Part shown: in pieces, positions 24,546-33,695 of the stretch | Position numbering within the stretch: position 1 is the stretch's first letter | Layout of the letters: the number at the start of each line of letters is the position of its first letter | From: RFSX01 sp965230215 | Lineage (GTDB): Bacteria > Bacteroidota > Bacteroidia > Chitinophagales > Saprospiraceae | Direction of reading: 5' to 3' | Assembly (NCBI GenBank): GCA_965230215.1 | Contig: CBDDKN010000001.1 | Coordinates: 992,001 to 1,056,000, forward strand | DNA length: 64,000 nucleotides | The notes under the pieces: generated by a model | Databases searched by the model: none | Told to the model about the DNA's origin: nothing | What the model saw: only the letters and a program-made list of their open reading frames with translations | Program-made: the position numbers and the translations under genes

Positions 24546-25946
24546 CTAGACTATTTCAAAGATTGCGAATCTACCAAACTGATATATTTCAGCACCATAA
24601 ATATTACGTGTATATACTGGTTGGCCATTGGCATCTCTATTGGCCACCACTCGGTCTGTAGCTAATAATTTTAGATAAGGATTGTTAACAACAAATCTCA
24701 GCATCTCGCTATACTTACTGGTCAGGGATTTGTCTGGCGTGAAGTCTATCGAAGCCGTGTTCAAGTCGAATAGAATATACTTTACCCCATTGGCTTTAAG
24801 CACATCAATCAGTGTAAGGTTATCAGGATACCTGGCGTACAATTCATGGAAAAGACTGAGCTGATTATCCTCGACTACCCTCTTGTGATTGTTCTTGATA
24901 AAATAATTGAATGTGGTTCCTACTCTTAAGATCAGTCCATTATCACTGTTGATTTTTTGTAGTGCCGTATTCAAGCCTGGATAAATAACTTCAATTGATT
25001 TTTCTTCATCTATCTTACCTGCACCATAGTCGTAATACACCGGATTGAACAAGCCCTTTGCAAAATACTTTTTGTCCATCATGGGTTGGATATCTGAAGT
25101 CCTGTAAGCAAGGGCAAAAAATATCCAGATACATCCACAAACCAGAAATAGCTTATGAATCTTACCGGCTTCAATGGGAGATCTTTCTTTCAAAAGATTT
25201 ATTAAGAATGGGATCAGGAACAAACCCATCAGCAAGAGTATGTAACCATACCAAACGATTCCACCAGAGAATGCAAACCAATAAAATGAATAGGTCCAGA
25301 AGAATATCAGAAAACCTCTAAGCTTAGGCTCCATTGAAGATATGCGCCCCGCAATCATAAGACTCACCAGAATAAAAGCACTAAAGATTATCGGGTATGT
25401 TATATAGTCAGAATCGCCTGAAATACTTTGACCCAGAGCCTCAAAAGGGGTATATATGGTCAACGCCAGCTTATAGATGTAAGCCAGTATATGTGCAAAT
25501 GGTTCATCACCAAAAGAGGTGGATGAGAGATACTGCTTAAATGCTTGTGGATTATTATCTATACTGCCCTGACTCATCGAGAATAGGAATGAATTGGAAG
25601 TAGCAATAACCCAGGTAAATAGCAAATAAAGAATTGTCAATATACGCAACCACAACTTATTGCCCATAAAGAGCAACACCAGAATAGGGATGAATAAGAT
25701 ATAGAGTATGCTTATATCAACAAAATTTCCCTGTTGATTGATACTTACAGAAACATCATAAGGCAAACTTAGATAACGGTATATCAATAGCTCATAACCA
25801 AAATATCTCTGTATCTCCTCTCTCTTTGAATCGTTGACAATCGTATTGTCTGTGCCAAGTTCATTTTGAGTATAGCTATAATCTGGGGCAATACATGCAC
25901 ATATCAGTAAACCCAGGAGGATAATATGCCTATATCTTCTACTCAA
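24546..25946 (-). CDS. Multi-pass membrane protein, probable C-terminal half of a GT39-like enzyme
   Basis: This frame has 466 residues with a TM segment at 7-20, five or six further TM helices between about 75 and 285, and a soluble C-terminal domain of about 170 residues (GVKYILFDLNTASIDF). Its TTG start lies only one codon after the TAA of the upstream ORF in the same reading frame. The segment REEIQRYFGYELLIYRYLSLPYDV follows the region where, in large Bacteroidota GT39/LIC_10190-type membrane proteins as I remember them, a single chain continues. I therefore read it as the second half of one interrupted gene, or as a coupled partner. Function would be glycosyl transfer from a polyprenyl-phosphate donor. 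Confidence 0.6.
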   Translation of the reverse strand: MSRRYRHIILLGLLICACIAPDYSYTQNELGTDNTIVNDSKREEIQRYFGYELLIYRYLSLPYDVSVSINQQGNFVDISILYILFIPILVLLFMGNKLWLRILTILYLLFTWVIATSNSFLFSMSQGSIDNNPQAFKQYLSSTSFGDEPFAHILAYIYKLALTIYTPFEALGQSISGDSDYITYPIIFSAFILVSLMIAGRISSMEPKLRGFLIFFWTYSFYWFAFSGGIVWYGYILLLMGLFLIPFLINLLKERSPIEAGKIHKLFLVCGCIWIFFALAYRTSDIQPMMDKKYFAKGLFNPVYYDYGAGKIDEEKSIEVIYPGLNTALQKINSDNGLILRVGTTFNYFIKNNHKRVVEDNQLSLFHELYARYPDNLTLIDVLKANGVKYILFDLNTASIDFTPDKSLTSKYSEMLRFVVNNPYLKLLATDRVVANRDANGQPVYTRNIYGAEIYQFGRFAIFEIV

Positions 25947-25949
25947 TGC

Positions 25950-27530
25950 TTATTGGCTATTATTATTTGTTTCGAAATTCTTAATCATGGTTCTCAAATT
26001 CATCTTGGGACCGGGATCAGTACCCATAAGCAAGGTCTTGGGATTTAGACTTTTCGTTTCGCTGTAGTTTTTAATCATCCATGGCAATATGAACACACCT
26101 GTAGATGCAAGGAAAACTACAGTTACTATCGTCTTTCGGATAAAAACCTGCCTATTCTTGACAAAACTCATTCCCGCACCACCAATCATCAGGAGAGCCA
26201 GAATGGCTTTTACTATCGGCTCAGAAAGATGATACTTATTCAAACCACTCAATTCATCAATACCCGCATACAGGAATAATAAGAGTGCCAAACTGAGGAT
26301 ACCTATGGTTGCATATCTGTCCTTTGAACTCCACCAAATGATGACGATTATCGTAAACACCAGGAACATGTTGATCAGTTTTATACCCAGTGCAAAACTG
26401 CAAAGCACTCCAACCAATACGACCAATCCAATATTCTTTCTTAACAAATCAGCAGATAATCCCAGATCTAACAATTTGAGGCGTTTGGCCAGGACAAGGA
26501 AGTACTCCAGGCAAAGTATCTGAAAGAATAACATTGCAAAATCCACCTTCAATTCAGTATACATCTGATTGGCAACAGCAGGTATCAAAACAAAAATGGC
26601 CAGGCAAAATAAAACCATATTACGATCCAGCTTTAACCTTACACGCGAGAAACGGTAGGCTGCAAATACAGTCAGTACTAATCCCAGGTAAGAGCATTCC
26701 AATGCCACCTCTGCCCTATCAAATATGGCATATCCTGTAGCTATAAAGATAGACCAGAAGTAGGGCTGAAATCCCTCTACTAGTGCATTGTTCTCTGCAA
26801 TAAGCTTGGATATATTGATGTAGAAGTTCCTGGAATCAAAACCCGAAGGAAATGGTGCTATATTATAAAGGTAGTGTACGATCAATACATAACTGAGAAT
26901 ACAAAAAGAAAGCACGCCAAGTAAACTAAGTCCATTCAAGTCCATGGGCTTAAGGAAAAAGGACTTCATGCTTTTACCCAGAAAAAAGACATTGCTTACA
27001 CACATCAAGAACAAGACAAGAATAATCACATTCTGCTTAAACTGCCCCATAACACCCAATAGAAACAGAATAGACACAAAGACCATCAAACCCATGGCAA
27101 TATCCAGAATCGGATTCTTATTGATTAGATCTTTGAGCAGACGTCTGTATACCACATGACCCGTACTGCGCATGACCATGATGAACAATGTAAATCCAAT
27201 CAACATCACAATAGCCTTAGTAATAAGATGAACAAGCTCAGCTGAAGATGTAGGAGCAACAGCGAAGTTCATATGACTTATAGAAATGGCAATAATGAGT
27301 ATGAAACTAAAGATGGCTAAACTTATACCGTTAACAGGTAGACGCCATTTATCAAAACGGTCTTTGGAATAAACCAAACCCAGACCACCAAAGAAAACAC
27401 TGAGAAAAATATAAAGCTTCGGATATTGAAAATATTCAACTGAAGTCCAATAGCCAGGATGCTTGTTGATGTAATCCAGCAGGAGAATAACGAACCAGAT
27501 GAAAATGAACCCCCAGGTTACATAATTCAT
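25950..27530 (-). CDS. Multi-pass membrane protein, probable N-terminal half of a GT39-like enzyme
   Basis: About 526 residues from the ATG at 27530, with around 13 predicted TM helices. A periplasmic loop after TM8 contains PFPSGFDSRNFYIN with charged residues, like the catalytic loop of GT-C enzymes. The end, ILPWMIKNYSETKSLNPKT, is typical of GT39-like proteins just after the last core helix. The longer TTG start at 27617 is rejected because that TTG is part of a TAnnTTTG -7 box. The ORF stops at TAA 25950-25952 and the same frame reopens one codon later (24546-25946), so this may be one gene with a nonsense codon. It heads a minus-strand operon ending with the DPM1-like GT2. Confidence 0.65.
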   Translation of the reverse strand: MNYVTWGFIFIWFVILLLDYINKHPGYWTSVEYFQYPKLYIFLSVFFGGLGLVYSKDRFDKWRLPVNGISLAIFSFILIIAISISHMNFAVAPTSSAELVHLITKAIVMLIGFTLFIMVMRSTGHVVYRRLLKDLINKNPILDIAMGLMVFVSILFLLGVMGQFKQNVIILVLFLMCVSNVFFLGKSMKSFFLKPMDLNGLSLLGVLSFCILSYVLIVHYLYNIAPFPSGFDSRNFYINISKLIAENNALVEGFQPYFWSIFIATGYAIFDRAEVALECSYLGLVLTVFAAYRFSRVRLKLDRNMVLFCLAIFVLIPAVANQMYTELKVDFAMLFFQILCLEYFLVLAKRLKLLDLGLSADLLRKNIGLVVLVGVLCSFALGIKLINMFLVFTIIVIIWWSSKDRYATIGILSLALLLFLYAGIDELSGLNKYHLSEPIVKAILALLMIGGAGMSFVKNRQVFIRKTIVTVVFLASTGVFILPWMIKNYSETKSLNPKTLLMGTDPGPKMNLRTMIKNFETNNNSQ

Positions 27531-27614
27531 AGAAGCTTTATTCCCTTTTAAAATGCTCAAACTATCAAAATTTATGAGGCTGAATGCGTACTTTGGTTCT
27601 ATTGAGATGAATAA

Positions 27615-27622
27615 CAAACATA
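27615..27622 (-). promoter_or_regulatory. Predicted -7 box of the GT39-like operon
   Basis: TATGTTTG on the minus strand fits TAnnTTTG; transcription would begin near 27608 and cover the ATG at 27530. No good -33 TTG is found, so confidence is limited. Confidence 0.35.
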
Positions 27623-27712
27623 TGAATAATAGTTCTAATTTGAGCTATCCTCAAGCACATATTGAAATCAAAATGCGATTATGTCAAGATTTAGCGTTCT
27701 AATAACATTCAT

Positions 27713-28882
27713 ATGCACAAAGTCACAGAAATGAAGAGTATTCCCATGGTAGATCTAAAAGCGCAGTATGCTGATATCAAAGATGAAATTGATAGCAGTA
27801 TTTCATCTGTTATTGAATCGAGTTGGTTCATCAAGGGAGAAGCCGTAATGAATTTCGAAAAAAAACTTGCTGATTACCTTGAGGTAAAACATGTAATCAG
27901 TTGTGCCAATGGCACAGATGCGCTCATGATTGCTTTGATGACACTTGAACTCGAAAGTGGAGACGAAGTCATATCCCCTGCTTTCAATTATATTGCTTGT
28001 GCTGAGATGTGTAAAGTTTTGGGATTGAAACCCGTTTATGTGGACGTGTATGCCGACAACTACAATATCAATGTTGAAGAGCTTGAAAGCAAAATTACAA
28101 ATCGGACGAAAGCCATCATGCCGGTGCATCTCTTTGGGCAATGCGCCAATCTGGATGCTATCATGCAAATTGCAGACAAACACAAGCTGCACGTTATCGA
28201 AGACAATGCACAATCTATTGGTGCTTTTTATAATGGACAACAGTATAAAGGCTTTTCAGGGACCATTGGAGACATAGGAACACTTTCATTTTTTCCATCA
28301 AAAAACCTATCGTGCTATGGTGATGGAGGTGCTGTCATGACAAACAGCGATGACCTCGCGACAAAGCTCAGAATGATCGCCAATCATGGCCAAAGCATTA
28401 AGTATGTCCACGACATGCTGGGTGTAAACAGCAGATTGGATACCATACAGGCCGCTATTCTGAATGTGAAATTGAACCATCTGGCTGACTATACAGCCCA
28501 CCGACAGAAAGCCGCTGAATTATATGATTCTCAATTGAAATCAGTCGATGGCTTATTGCTACCATTCAGAAACACTGATGGTACACATGTCTTTCACCAG
28601 TACACTTTAAGGGTGCTCAATGGAAAACGCGATGCACTTAAGGCACACCTACATTCACAAGGCATAGCCTCTATGATATACTACCCTATACCTGTGCACA
28701 AGCAGAAAGCTTATGTCAATCCAACTATTGAGGAGATACATATGAATTCGGAGCAATTGTCCGCCGAGGTGCTTTCCTTACCCATACACTCACATATTAA
28801 ACCGGAAGAGATCACCTACATTTGCAAACATATTAGTAATTTTATGAATATGTTAGGCTCTTTTAAGGGTTCGCATGATTGA
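27713..28882 (+). CDS. wbpE: DegT/DnrJ/EryC1 aminotransferase, WbpE-like
   Basis: The 389-residue PLP-dependent sugar aminotransferase starts with the family pattern PMVDLKAQYADIKDEI. It shows SCANGTDALMIAL for phosphate binding, EDNAQSIGA, and the PLP lysine K197 in SFFPSKNLSCYGDGGA. Together with the acetyltransferase and Gfo/Idh dehydrogenase downstream, this fits WbpE/WlbC, which aminates UDP-3-keto-GlcNAcA at C3 on the way to UDP-GlcNAc3NAcA. The ATG at 27731 is an alternative start. It overlaps the next gene by 8 nt. It opens the + strand polysaccharide locus, divergent from the GT39-like operon. Confidence 0.85.
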   Translation: MHKVTEMKSIPMVDLKAQYADIKDEIDSSISSVIESSWFIKGEAVMNFEKKLADYLEVKHVISCANGTDALMIALMTLELESGDEVISPAFNYIACAEMCKVLGLKPVYVDVYADNYNINVEELESKITNRTKAIMPVHLFGQCANLDAIMQIADKHKLHVIEDNAQSIGAFYNGQQYKGFSGTIGDIGTLSFFPSKNLSCYGDGGAVMTNSDDLATKLRMIANHGQSIKYVHDMLGVNSRLDTIQAAILNVKLNHLADYTAHRQKAAELYDSQLKSVDGLLLPFRNTDGTHVFHQYTLRVLNGKRDALKAHLHSQGIASMIYYPIPVHKQKAYVNPTIEEIHMNSEQLSAEVLSLPIHSHIKPEEITYICKHISNFMNMLGSFKGSHD

Positions 28883-29459
28883 GATGGATTATTTTGTACA
28901 CGAAAGCAGTTATGTGGATGACAATGTACGCATTGGCAAACACACAAAAATTTGGCATTTCTGCCATATTATGCCTAACGTTGAAATAGGTCAAAACTGT
29001 ATCATAGGACAAAATGTATTCATCGGTAGTAATGTGAAGATTGGCGATAATGTCAAAATCCAAAACAACGTTTCTTTATATGATGGTGTCATTGTAGAAG
29101 ACGACGTGTTTATCGGCCCTTCGGCTGTTTTCACGAATGTTATCAATCCAAGAAGCTTCGTTGAACGGAAAGATGCGTTTAGAATAACTACCCTTAAAAG
29201 AGGAAGCAGCATTGGAGCCAATTCAACAATAATTTGTGGCAATACAATAGGTCAATATGCAATGGTTGGTGCTGGCGCCACCGTTACAAAGAGTATTGAT
29301 GACTTCAAACTTGTGGTAGGAATACCTGCAGGTTTCAAGTCCTGGATATGTAGGTGTGGAGAACAGCTCAATCCGGAGGATGTCCAAGGAGAAATGATTT
29401 GTAGCGCTTGCGGCACTGCTTATAATATGGAAAACAACAAATTGAACATAACTGAATAA
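28875..29459 (+). CDS. wbpD: WbpD-like UDP-sugar N-acetyltransferase with C-terminal zinc-ribbon-like motif
   Basis: A 194-residue left-handed beta-helix protein with hexapeptide repeats (for example IGQNCIIGQNVFIGSNVKIGD, read as successive I-G-x-x-x-x turns). It also has KIWHFCHIMPNVEIG and a loop FVERKDAFRITTLKRG, all typical of WbpD/WlbB, which acetylates the C3 amine of UDP-GlcNAc3NA. The last 40 residues carry C-x-C and C-x2-C (CRCGEQL, CSACGTAY), which look like a zinc ribbon of unknown purpose. The start ATG at 28875 overlaps the aminotransferase stop by 8 nt. Position between aminotransferase and dehydrogenase supports the pathway role. Confidence 0.85.
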   Translation: MIEMDYFVHESSYVDDNVRIGKHTKIWHFCHIMPNVEIGQNCIIGQNVFIGSNVKIGDNVKIQNNVSLYDGVIVEDDVFIGPSAVFTNVINPRSFVERKDAFRITTLKRGSSIGANSTIICGNTIGQYAMVGAGATVTKSIDDFKLVVGIPAGFKSWICRCGEQLNPEDVQGEMICSACGTAYNMENNKLNITE

Positions 29460-29469
29460 ACCGGCTAGT

Positions 29470-30429
29470 TTGGAAACTAAAAAATTTGCACTCACAGGGG
29501 CTGCCGGCTATATTGCGCCCAGGCACATGGAAGCTATTAAAGCTAATGGCGGGCAACTTGATGCAATCTTAGACCCCAATGACAGTGTCGGTCATGTTGA
29601 TGCTTACTTCCCAAAGGCCTTATATTTCAATAATTTTGAACGATTTGAAAGACATATAAATAAGATTCAATCCACAAAAGCGGCGCTTGATTTTTTGAGT
29701 ATTTGTTCGCCAAACTACCTACACGATACCCACTGTCGCTTTGCTCTGACATATAATATGGATGCCATTTGTGAGAAGCCTCTTGTGCTAAGTCCATGGA
29801 ACCTGGATATGCTCCAACAGGCAGAACAACAAACAGGTAAACGCATTTTTAACATATTACAGTTGAGGCTTCATCCGGAAGTGATCAAACTGAAAGACTG
29901 GGTGCAAAACAATGGCTCAAAAAGATTAAGCATCGATCTGCATTATATAACTTCCAGAGGCCCTTGGTATCAAATATCATGGAAGGGACAGGAAGACAAA
30001 TCAGGTGGTATAGCCAGCAATATTGGTATTCATTTCTTTGATATGCTCATGTGGATTTTTGGAGAACCCAGAGATTCAAAAATTTATCTCAGGGATGGTA
30101 AAGCCGCAGCTGGATTCCTTGAGCTTGAAAATGCAGATGTCAATTGGTTTTTAAGTGTGGATGCCAGCGACCTTGAATTACTCCGTATCGATAATCAAAG
30201 AACTTACAGATCACTCAGAATAGATAACGAAGAGTTTAACTTCAGCAAGGGTTTTGAAGATCTGCATATAGCCAGCTATAAGCATATTCTGGAAAATGAA
30301 GGTTTCGGCACTGAAACGGTCAGACCTGCAATTGAGTTGGTTTACCGTTTGAGAACAGAGTCAATGACTCCATTAGAACAAATTGACAATCAGACACTTA
30401 GGAAACTAGTTACAAATAGAACTTCTTGA
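29470..30429 (+). CDS. wbpB: Gfo/Idh/MocA-family UDP-sugar dehydrogenase, WbpB/WlbA-like
   Basis: The 319-residue oxidoreductase has the N-terminal NAD-binding ALTGAAGYIAPRHMEAIK, SICSPNYLHDTHCRFAL, and the catalytic EKPLVLSP lysine. In the C-terminal domain are the HYITSRGPWYQISWKGQEDKSGG and GIHFFDMLMWIFG segments characteristic of WlbA/WbpB, which oxidises UDP-GlcNAcA at C3. With wbpE and wbpD this covers three steps to UDP-GlcNAc3NAcA; the 6-dehydrogenase (WbpA) and any 2-epimerase (WbpI) are not in the window. TTG start at 29470; the stop shares TTGA with the next gene start. Confidence 0.85.
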   Translation: METKKFALTGAAGYIAPRHMEAIKANGGQLDAILDPNDSVGHVDAYFPKALYFNNFERFERHINKIQSTKAALDFLSICSPNYLHDTHCRFALTYNMDAICEKPLVLSPWNLDMLQQAEQQTGKRIFNILQLRLHPEVIKLKDWVQNNGSKRLSIDLHYITSRGPWYQISWKGQEDKSGGIASNIGIHFFDMLMWIFGEPRDSKIYLRDGKAAAGFLELENADVNWFLSVDASDLELLRIDNQRTYRSLRIDNEEFNFSKGFEDLHIASYKHILENEGFGTETVRPAIELVYRLRTESMTPLEQIDNQTLRKLVTNRTS

Positions 30430-31529
30430 CTTCCGGTAACACAAATAAAAAAGTAGCCATACTCGCAGATCCGCTGGATATGCAGTCAGCAGGGATACAT
30501 GTGTACCTCAGAATGCTCTTGGCGGACTTACATAAATGCAAGGATATAGAATATCACCTGATCAGGGCAAAAGCAAGCTCGGAAGACTTTGGCCTCAAGA
30601 ACATCACCATTCCAATCAAAAAATTTCCCGGTTCTGTCTTGTGGCGCAAATGGATTAGTCTACCACGCTTTCTTAATAAGCAGAATTATGATGCTGTCAT
30701 TGAACCTGCGCATTTTGGTCCTTTCAATTTAAAGGAGGATACCAAACGCGTTACAATTATCCATGACATCACACCGATAATCCTACCTCAATTTCATAAA
30801 ACATCTAGCGTAATCGGACACAAGATTTTCTTGTCAAGAATTCTCAACAAAGCGGATCTGATTATTGCAAATTCAAGGCATACACTGGGAGATATCAGAA
30901 AGTTTTTTCCTGAATCAAAAGGAAGCATGCAATTTATCTATCCACGCATAAATCCCATTTTCAAGAAGACCGATAATCGGGAAGTGCTCGATAAATATGG
31001 TATTATCCACGATTATTTTTTATCGGTTGGAACAATAGAACCCAGAAAAAACTATTTACTGACCGTTAAAGCCTTTGAAGATTTTAAAAAGAGAAGACCT
31101 GACAGCAGACATCAACTCCTAATCATAGGTCGTAAAGGATGGAAATCCTTGAGACTGGCTATGTATATCGCCAATTCCAACTACAAGAGGGATATCAGAA
31201 TTATTAATGATGTACAGACAGAAGAACTTCCGGCATTCTATTCACACTGCAAGCTGTTTATCCTATCCTCTCATTATGAAGGGTTTGGCTTTCCGATACT
31301 GGAAGCGCATAACTGTGGAGCGCGCTGTATCCTAAGTGATAACTCAAGTATTAGAGAGATAGCTTCTGACTTTGCTTACTTTTTCAAAAGTAATGATCAG
31401 CATGCCCTTTGCGAGCTTATTGACAACACCTTACAGAAGCAAGAAGAAGAAAGAAAAGGTGCAGAGATCTATAATGAAGATTTCAGTCAGCGTTTTAATC
31501 AAGCCCTGCTAAAAGTGCTTGAGGATTAA
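30426..31529 (+). CDS. Family 4 (GT-B) glycosyltransferase
   Basis: This 367-residue retaining glycosyltransferase shows the GT4 C-terminal donor site: FLSVGTIEPRKNYLLTVKAFEDF, then HYEGFGFPILEAHNCG with the conserved E-x7-E. The N-terminal acceptor domain begins KKVAILADPLDMQSAGIHVYLRMLL and includes VTIIHDITPIILP. No membrane helix is present, so it acts at the cytoplasmic face. It starts at TTG overlapping the wbpB stop (TTGA), hence probably coupled to the GlcNAc3NAcA genes and possibly the transferase using that sugar (inference). Confidence 0.88.
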   Translation: MTSGNTNKKVAILADPLDMQSAGIHVYLRMLLADLHKCKDIEYHLIRAKASSEDFGLKNITIPIKKFPGSVLWRKWISLPRFLNKQNYDAVIEPAHFGPFNLKEDTKRVTIIHDITPIILPQFHKTSSVIGHKIFLSRILNKADLIIANSRHTLGDIRKFFPESKGSMQFIYPRINPIFKKTDNREVLDKYGIIHDYFLSVGTIEPRKNYLLTVKAFEDFKKRRPDSRHQLLIIGRKGWKSLRLAMYIANSNYKRDIRIINDVQTEELPAFYSHCKLFILSSHYEGFGFPILEAHNCGARCILSDNSSIREIASDFAYFFKSNDQHALCELIDNTLQKQEEERKGAEIYNEDFSQRFNQALLKVLED

Positions 31530-31622
31530 GCCTTAAACTGGCATTTCAAAACCATCTATATACTTGTCTTTTAAAGCTGAGGAGACTGTAGCCATATAAG
31601 GACATATTTGCTTAAATTAATA

Positions 31623-31630
31623 TATCTTTG
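31623..31630 (+). promoter_or_regulatory. Predicted -7 box of gmd
   Basis: TATCTTTG fits TAnnTTTG and lies 24 bp before the gmd ATG at 31655. It contains the TTG that an ORF finder would take as the start, which argues for the ATG. The -33 element is weak. Confidence 0.4.
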
Positions 31631-31654
31631 AACCCTGGAAAAATCCAAATTTTA

Positions 31655-32761
31655 ATGAAAAAAGCATTAATAACAGGTGTAACTGGTCAAGACGGTGCAT
31701 ACCTGTCTGAATTTCTCTTGAATAAGGGATACATCGTTCATGGAATCAAGCGCAGATCATCGCTATTCAATACGCAAAGAATTGATCATTTATATGAAGA
31801 TCCTCATATTGATAACAGACATTTTGTATTGCACTACGGAGACCTTACGGACTCGACCAATATGATTAGGATAATTCAGGAGGTACAGCCTGATGAGATT
31901 TATAATCTTGGGGCGCAGTCACATGTCAAGGTCAGTTTCGAATCTCCAGAATACACAGCCAATTCAGATGCCGTAGGCGCATTGCGACTGCTGGAGGCCA
32001 TCAGACTTCTTGGTCTTGAGAAAAAAACAAAATATTATCAAGCATCAACTTCAGAGCTGTATGGTATGGTTCAGGAGGTGCCTCAGACTGAGAATACACC
32101 TTTTTATCCACGTTCCCCTTATGCAGTAGCCAAGCTATATGCCTATTGGATAACTGTCAATTACAGGGAAGCTTATGATATTTATGCCTGCAATGGTATA
32201 CTCTTTAATCACGAAAGCCCATTACGAGGTGAAACCTTTGTAACGAGAAAGATCACCCGTGCCGCCGCAAAGATATCTTTGGGACTCCAGGACAATCTGT
32301 ATTTAGGTAACATGAACGCCAAGAGAGATTGGGGGCACGCCAAAGATTACATTGAAGGTATGTGGTTGATGCTGCAACAGGATACGCCGGAAGATTTTGT
32401 ATTGGCGACTGGAAAAACCACAACTGTTAGGGACTTCGTAAGTATGGCATTCAAAAAGCTAAACATCACACTAAGATTTGAAGGTGAAGGCAAGGAGGAA
32501 AAAGGCATCGTTGATCAGGCACCCGATCACCCACAGCTTTTAGGTAAGGCGATAGTTCACGTAGATGAGAACTATTACAGACCTACAGAAGTGGACTTGC
32601 TAATTGGAGACGCCACAAAGGCAAAAGAAAAAATGGGATGGGTTCCCAAGTATGATCTCGAAGCCTTGGTCAGTGAAATGGTTGAATCTGATCTTGAGTT
32701 ATTCAAACGTGATCAGTTGCTTAAAAATGCTGGATATCGCATCAGCAATGAATTTGAATAA
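31655..32761 (+). CDS. gmd: GDP-mannose 4,6-dehydratase
   Basis: This extended SDR enzyme (368 residues from ATG 31655) makes GDP-4-keto-6-deoxymannose. Motifs: KKALITGVTGQDGAYLSEFLL for NADP binding, the HYGDLTDSTN block, YQASTSELYG, catalytic Y-x3-K in PRSPYAVAKLYAYW, and the Gmd-specific NHESPLRGETFVTRKI. The upstream TTG at 31628 sits in a promoter box and is rejected. It overlaps fcl by 1 nt (TAATG), so the two form a GDP-L-fucose operon. Product feeds fucose or a related deoxy sugar into the glycan. Confidence 0.95.
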   Translation: MKKALITGVTGQDGAYLSEFLLNKGYIVHGIKRRSSLFNTQRIDHLYEDPHIDNRHFVLHYGDLTDSTNMIRIIQEVQPDEIYNLGAQSHVKVSFESPEYTANSDAVGALRLLEAIRLLGLEKKTKYYQASTSELYGMVQEVPQTENTPFYPRSPYAVAKLYAYWITVNYREAYDIYACNGILFNHESPLRGETFVTRKITRAAAKISLGLQDNLYLGNMNAKRDWGHAKDYIEGMWLMLQQDTPEDFVLATGKTTTVRDFVSMAFKKLNITLRFEGEGKEEKGIVDQAPDHPQLLGKAIVHVDENYYRPTEVDLLIGDATKAKEKMGWVPKYDLEALVSEMVESDLELFKRDQLLKNAGYRISNEFE

Positions 32762-33693
32762 TGAAGAAAGACGCTAAAATATATGTAGCAGGCCACAGAG
32801 GAATGGTAGGCTCTGCCATAGTCCGAAAATTAAAATCGGAAGGCTTTAACAATATACTGACAAGACGTTCATCTGAATTGGATCTCCGAAATCAGGCAGA
32901 TGTTAACAGATTCTTTGAGGAAGAAAAACCGGATTATGTTGTCCTGGCAGCAGCCAAGGTTGGCGGTATTCACGCCAATAATAAATACAGAGCTGAATTC
33001 ATCTATGACAATATCATGATACAGAATAATGTCATTCATGCTTCTCACGTCAACGATGTTAAAAAGCTATTATTACTAGGCTCCTCATGCATATATCCCA
33101 AAATGGCTGACCAACCAATCAAGGAGGAATACCTCTTAAGTGGTAAACTTGAACCGACCAATCAGCCCTATGCTCTGGCCAAGATTACGGGGATCGAGAT
33201 GTGTAATGCATACCGAATTCAATATGGTCACAATTTTATTTCTGCCATGCCTACCAATCTGTATGGTCCCAATGATAATTACGATCTTAATAACAGTCAT
33301 GTGCTTCCTGCCCTGATACGCAAGTTTCATGAGGCTAAGAAAAATGGTGTAAAAGAGGTTGTTATGTGGGGAACAGGAAGTCCAAAGCGTGAATTTTTGC
33401 ATGTAGATGATCTTGCAGAGGCTTGTTACTACCTCATGCAAAACTATGATGGGGATACAGCACTTAATGTTGGTACTGGAGAAGACATTTCAATTGCCGA
33501 TCTCGCACATTTGATTAAGGACATAGTCGGCTATGAAGGAGAGATCGTTAATGACCTGAGCAAGCCTGATGGCACACCTAGAAAACTGCTTGATGTATCG
33601 GGGATTAACGCCCTGGGTTGGAAAGCACGAATCAGTCTTGAAGACGGTATACGTAGTGTATATCAGGGACTTCAGGATGCGGACTGGTATTGA
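32761..33693 (+). CDS. fcl: GDP-L-fucose synthase
   Basis: The 310-residue epimerase/reductase converts GDP-4-keto-6-deoxymannose to GDP-L-fucose using NADPH. It has KIYVAGHRGMVGSAIVRKL at the N-terminus, the AAKVGGIHANN segment, LGSSCIYPKMADQPIKEEYLL split over the catalytic Ser-Cys region, the Y-x3-K in QPYALAKITGIEM, and MPTNLYGPNDNYD. Length and order after gmd are standard. It is followed at 3 bp by the ABC exporter ATPase. Confidence 0.95.
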   Translation: MKKDAKIYVAGHRGMVGSAIVRKLKSEGFNNILTRRSSELDLRNQADVNRFFEEEKPDYVVLAAAKVGGIHANNKYRAEFIYDNIMIQNNVIHASHVNDVKKLLLLGSSCIYPKMADQPIKEEYLLSGKLEPTNQPYALAKITGIEMCNAYRIQYGHNFISAMPTNLYGPNDNYDLNNSHVLPALIRKFHEAKKNGVKEVVMWGTGSPKREFLHVDDLAEACYYLMQNYDGDTALNVGTGEDISIADLAHLIKDIVGYEGEIVNDLSKPDGTPRKLLDVSGINALGWKARISLEDGIRSVYQGLQDADWY

Positions 33694-33695
33694 TT

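Noticed and set aside
27531..27617. Longer start (TTG 27617) for the GT39-like membrane ORF
   Set aside because: The TTG is part of TATGTTTG, a -7 box, so it would be at or before the transcription start; ATG 27530 begins directly at the first TM helix.
31628..31654. TTG start for gmd at 31628
   Set aside because: It lies in TATCTTTG, a promoter-like box; the ATG at 31655 gives the exact Gmd N-terminus.
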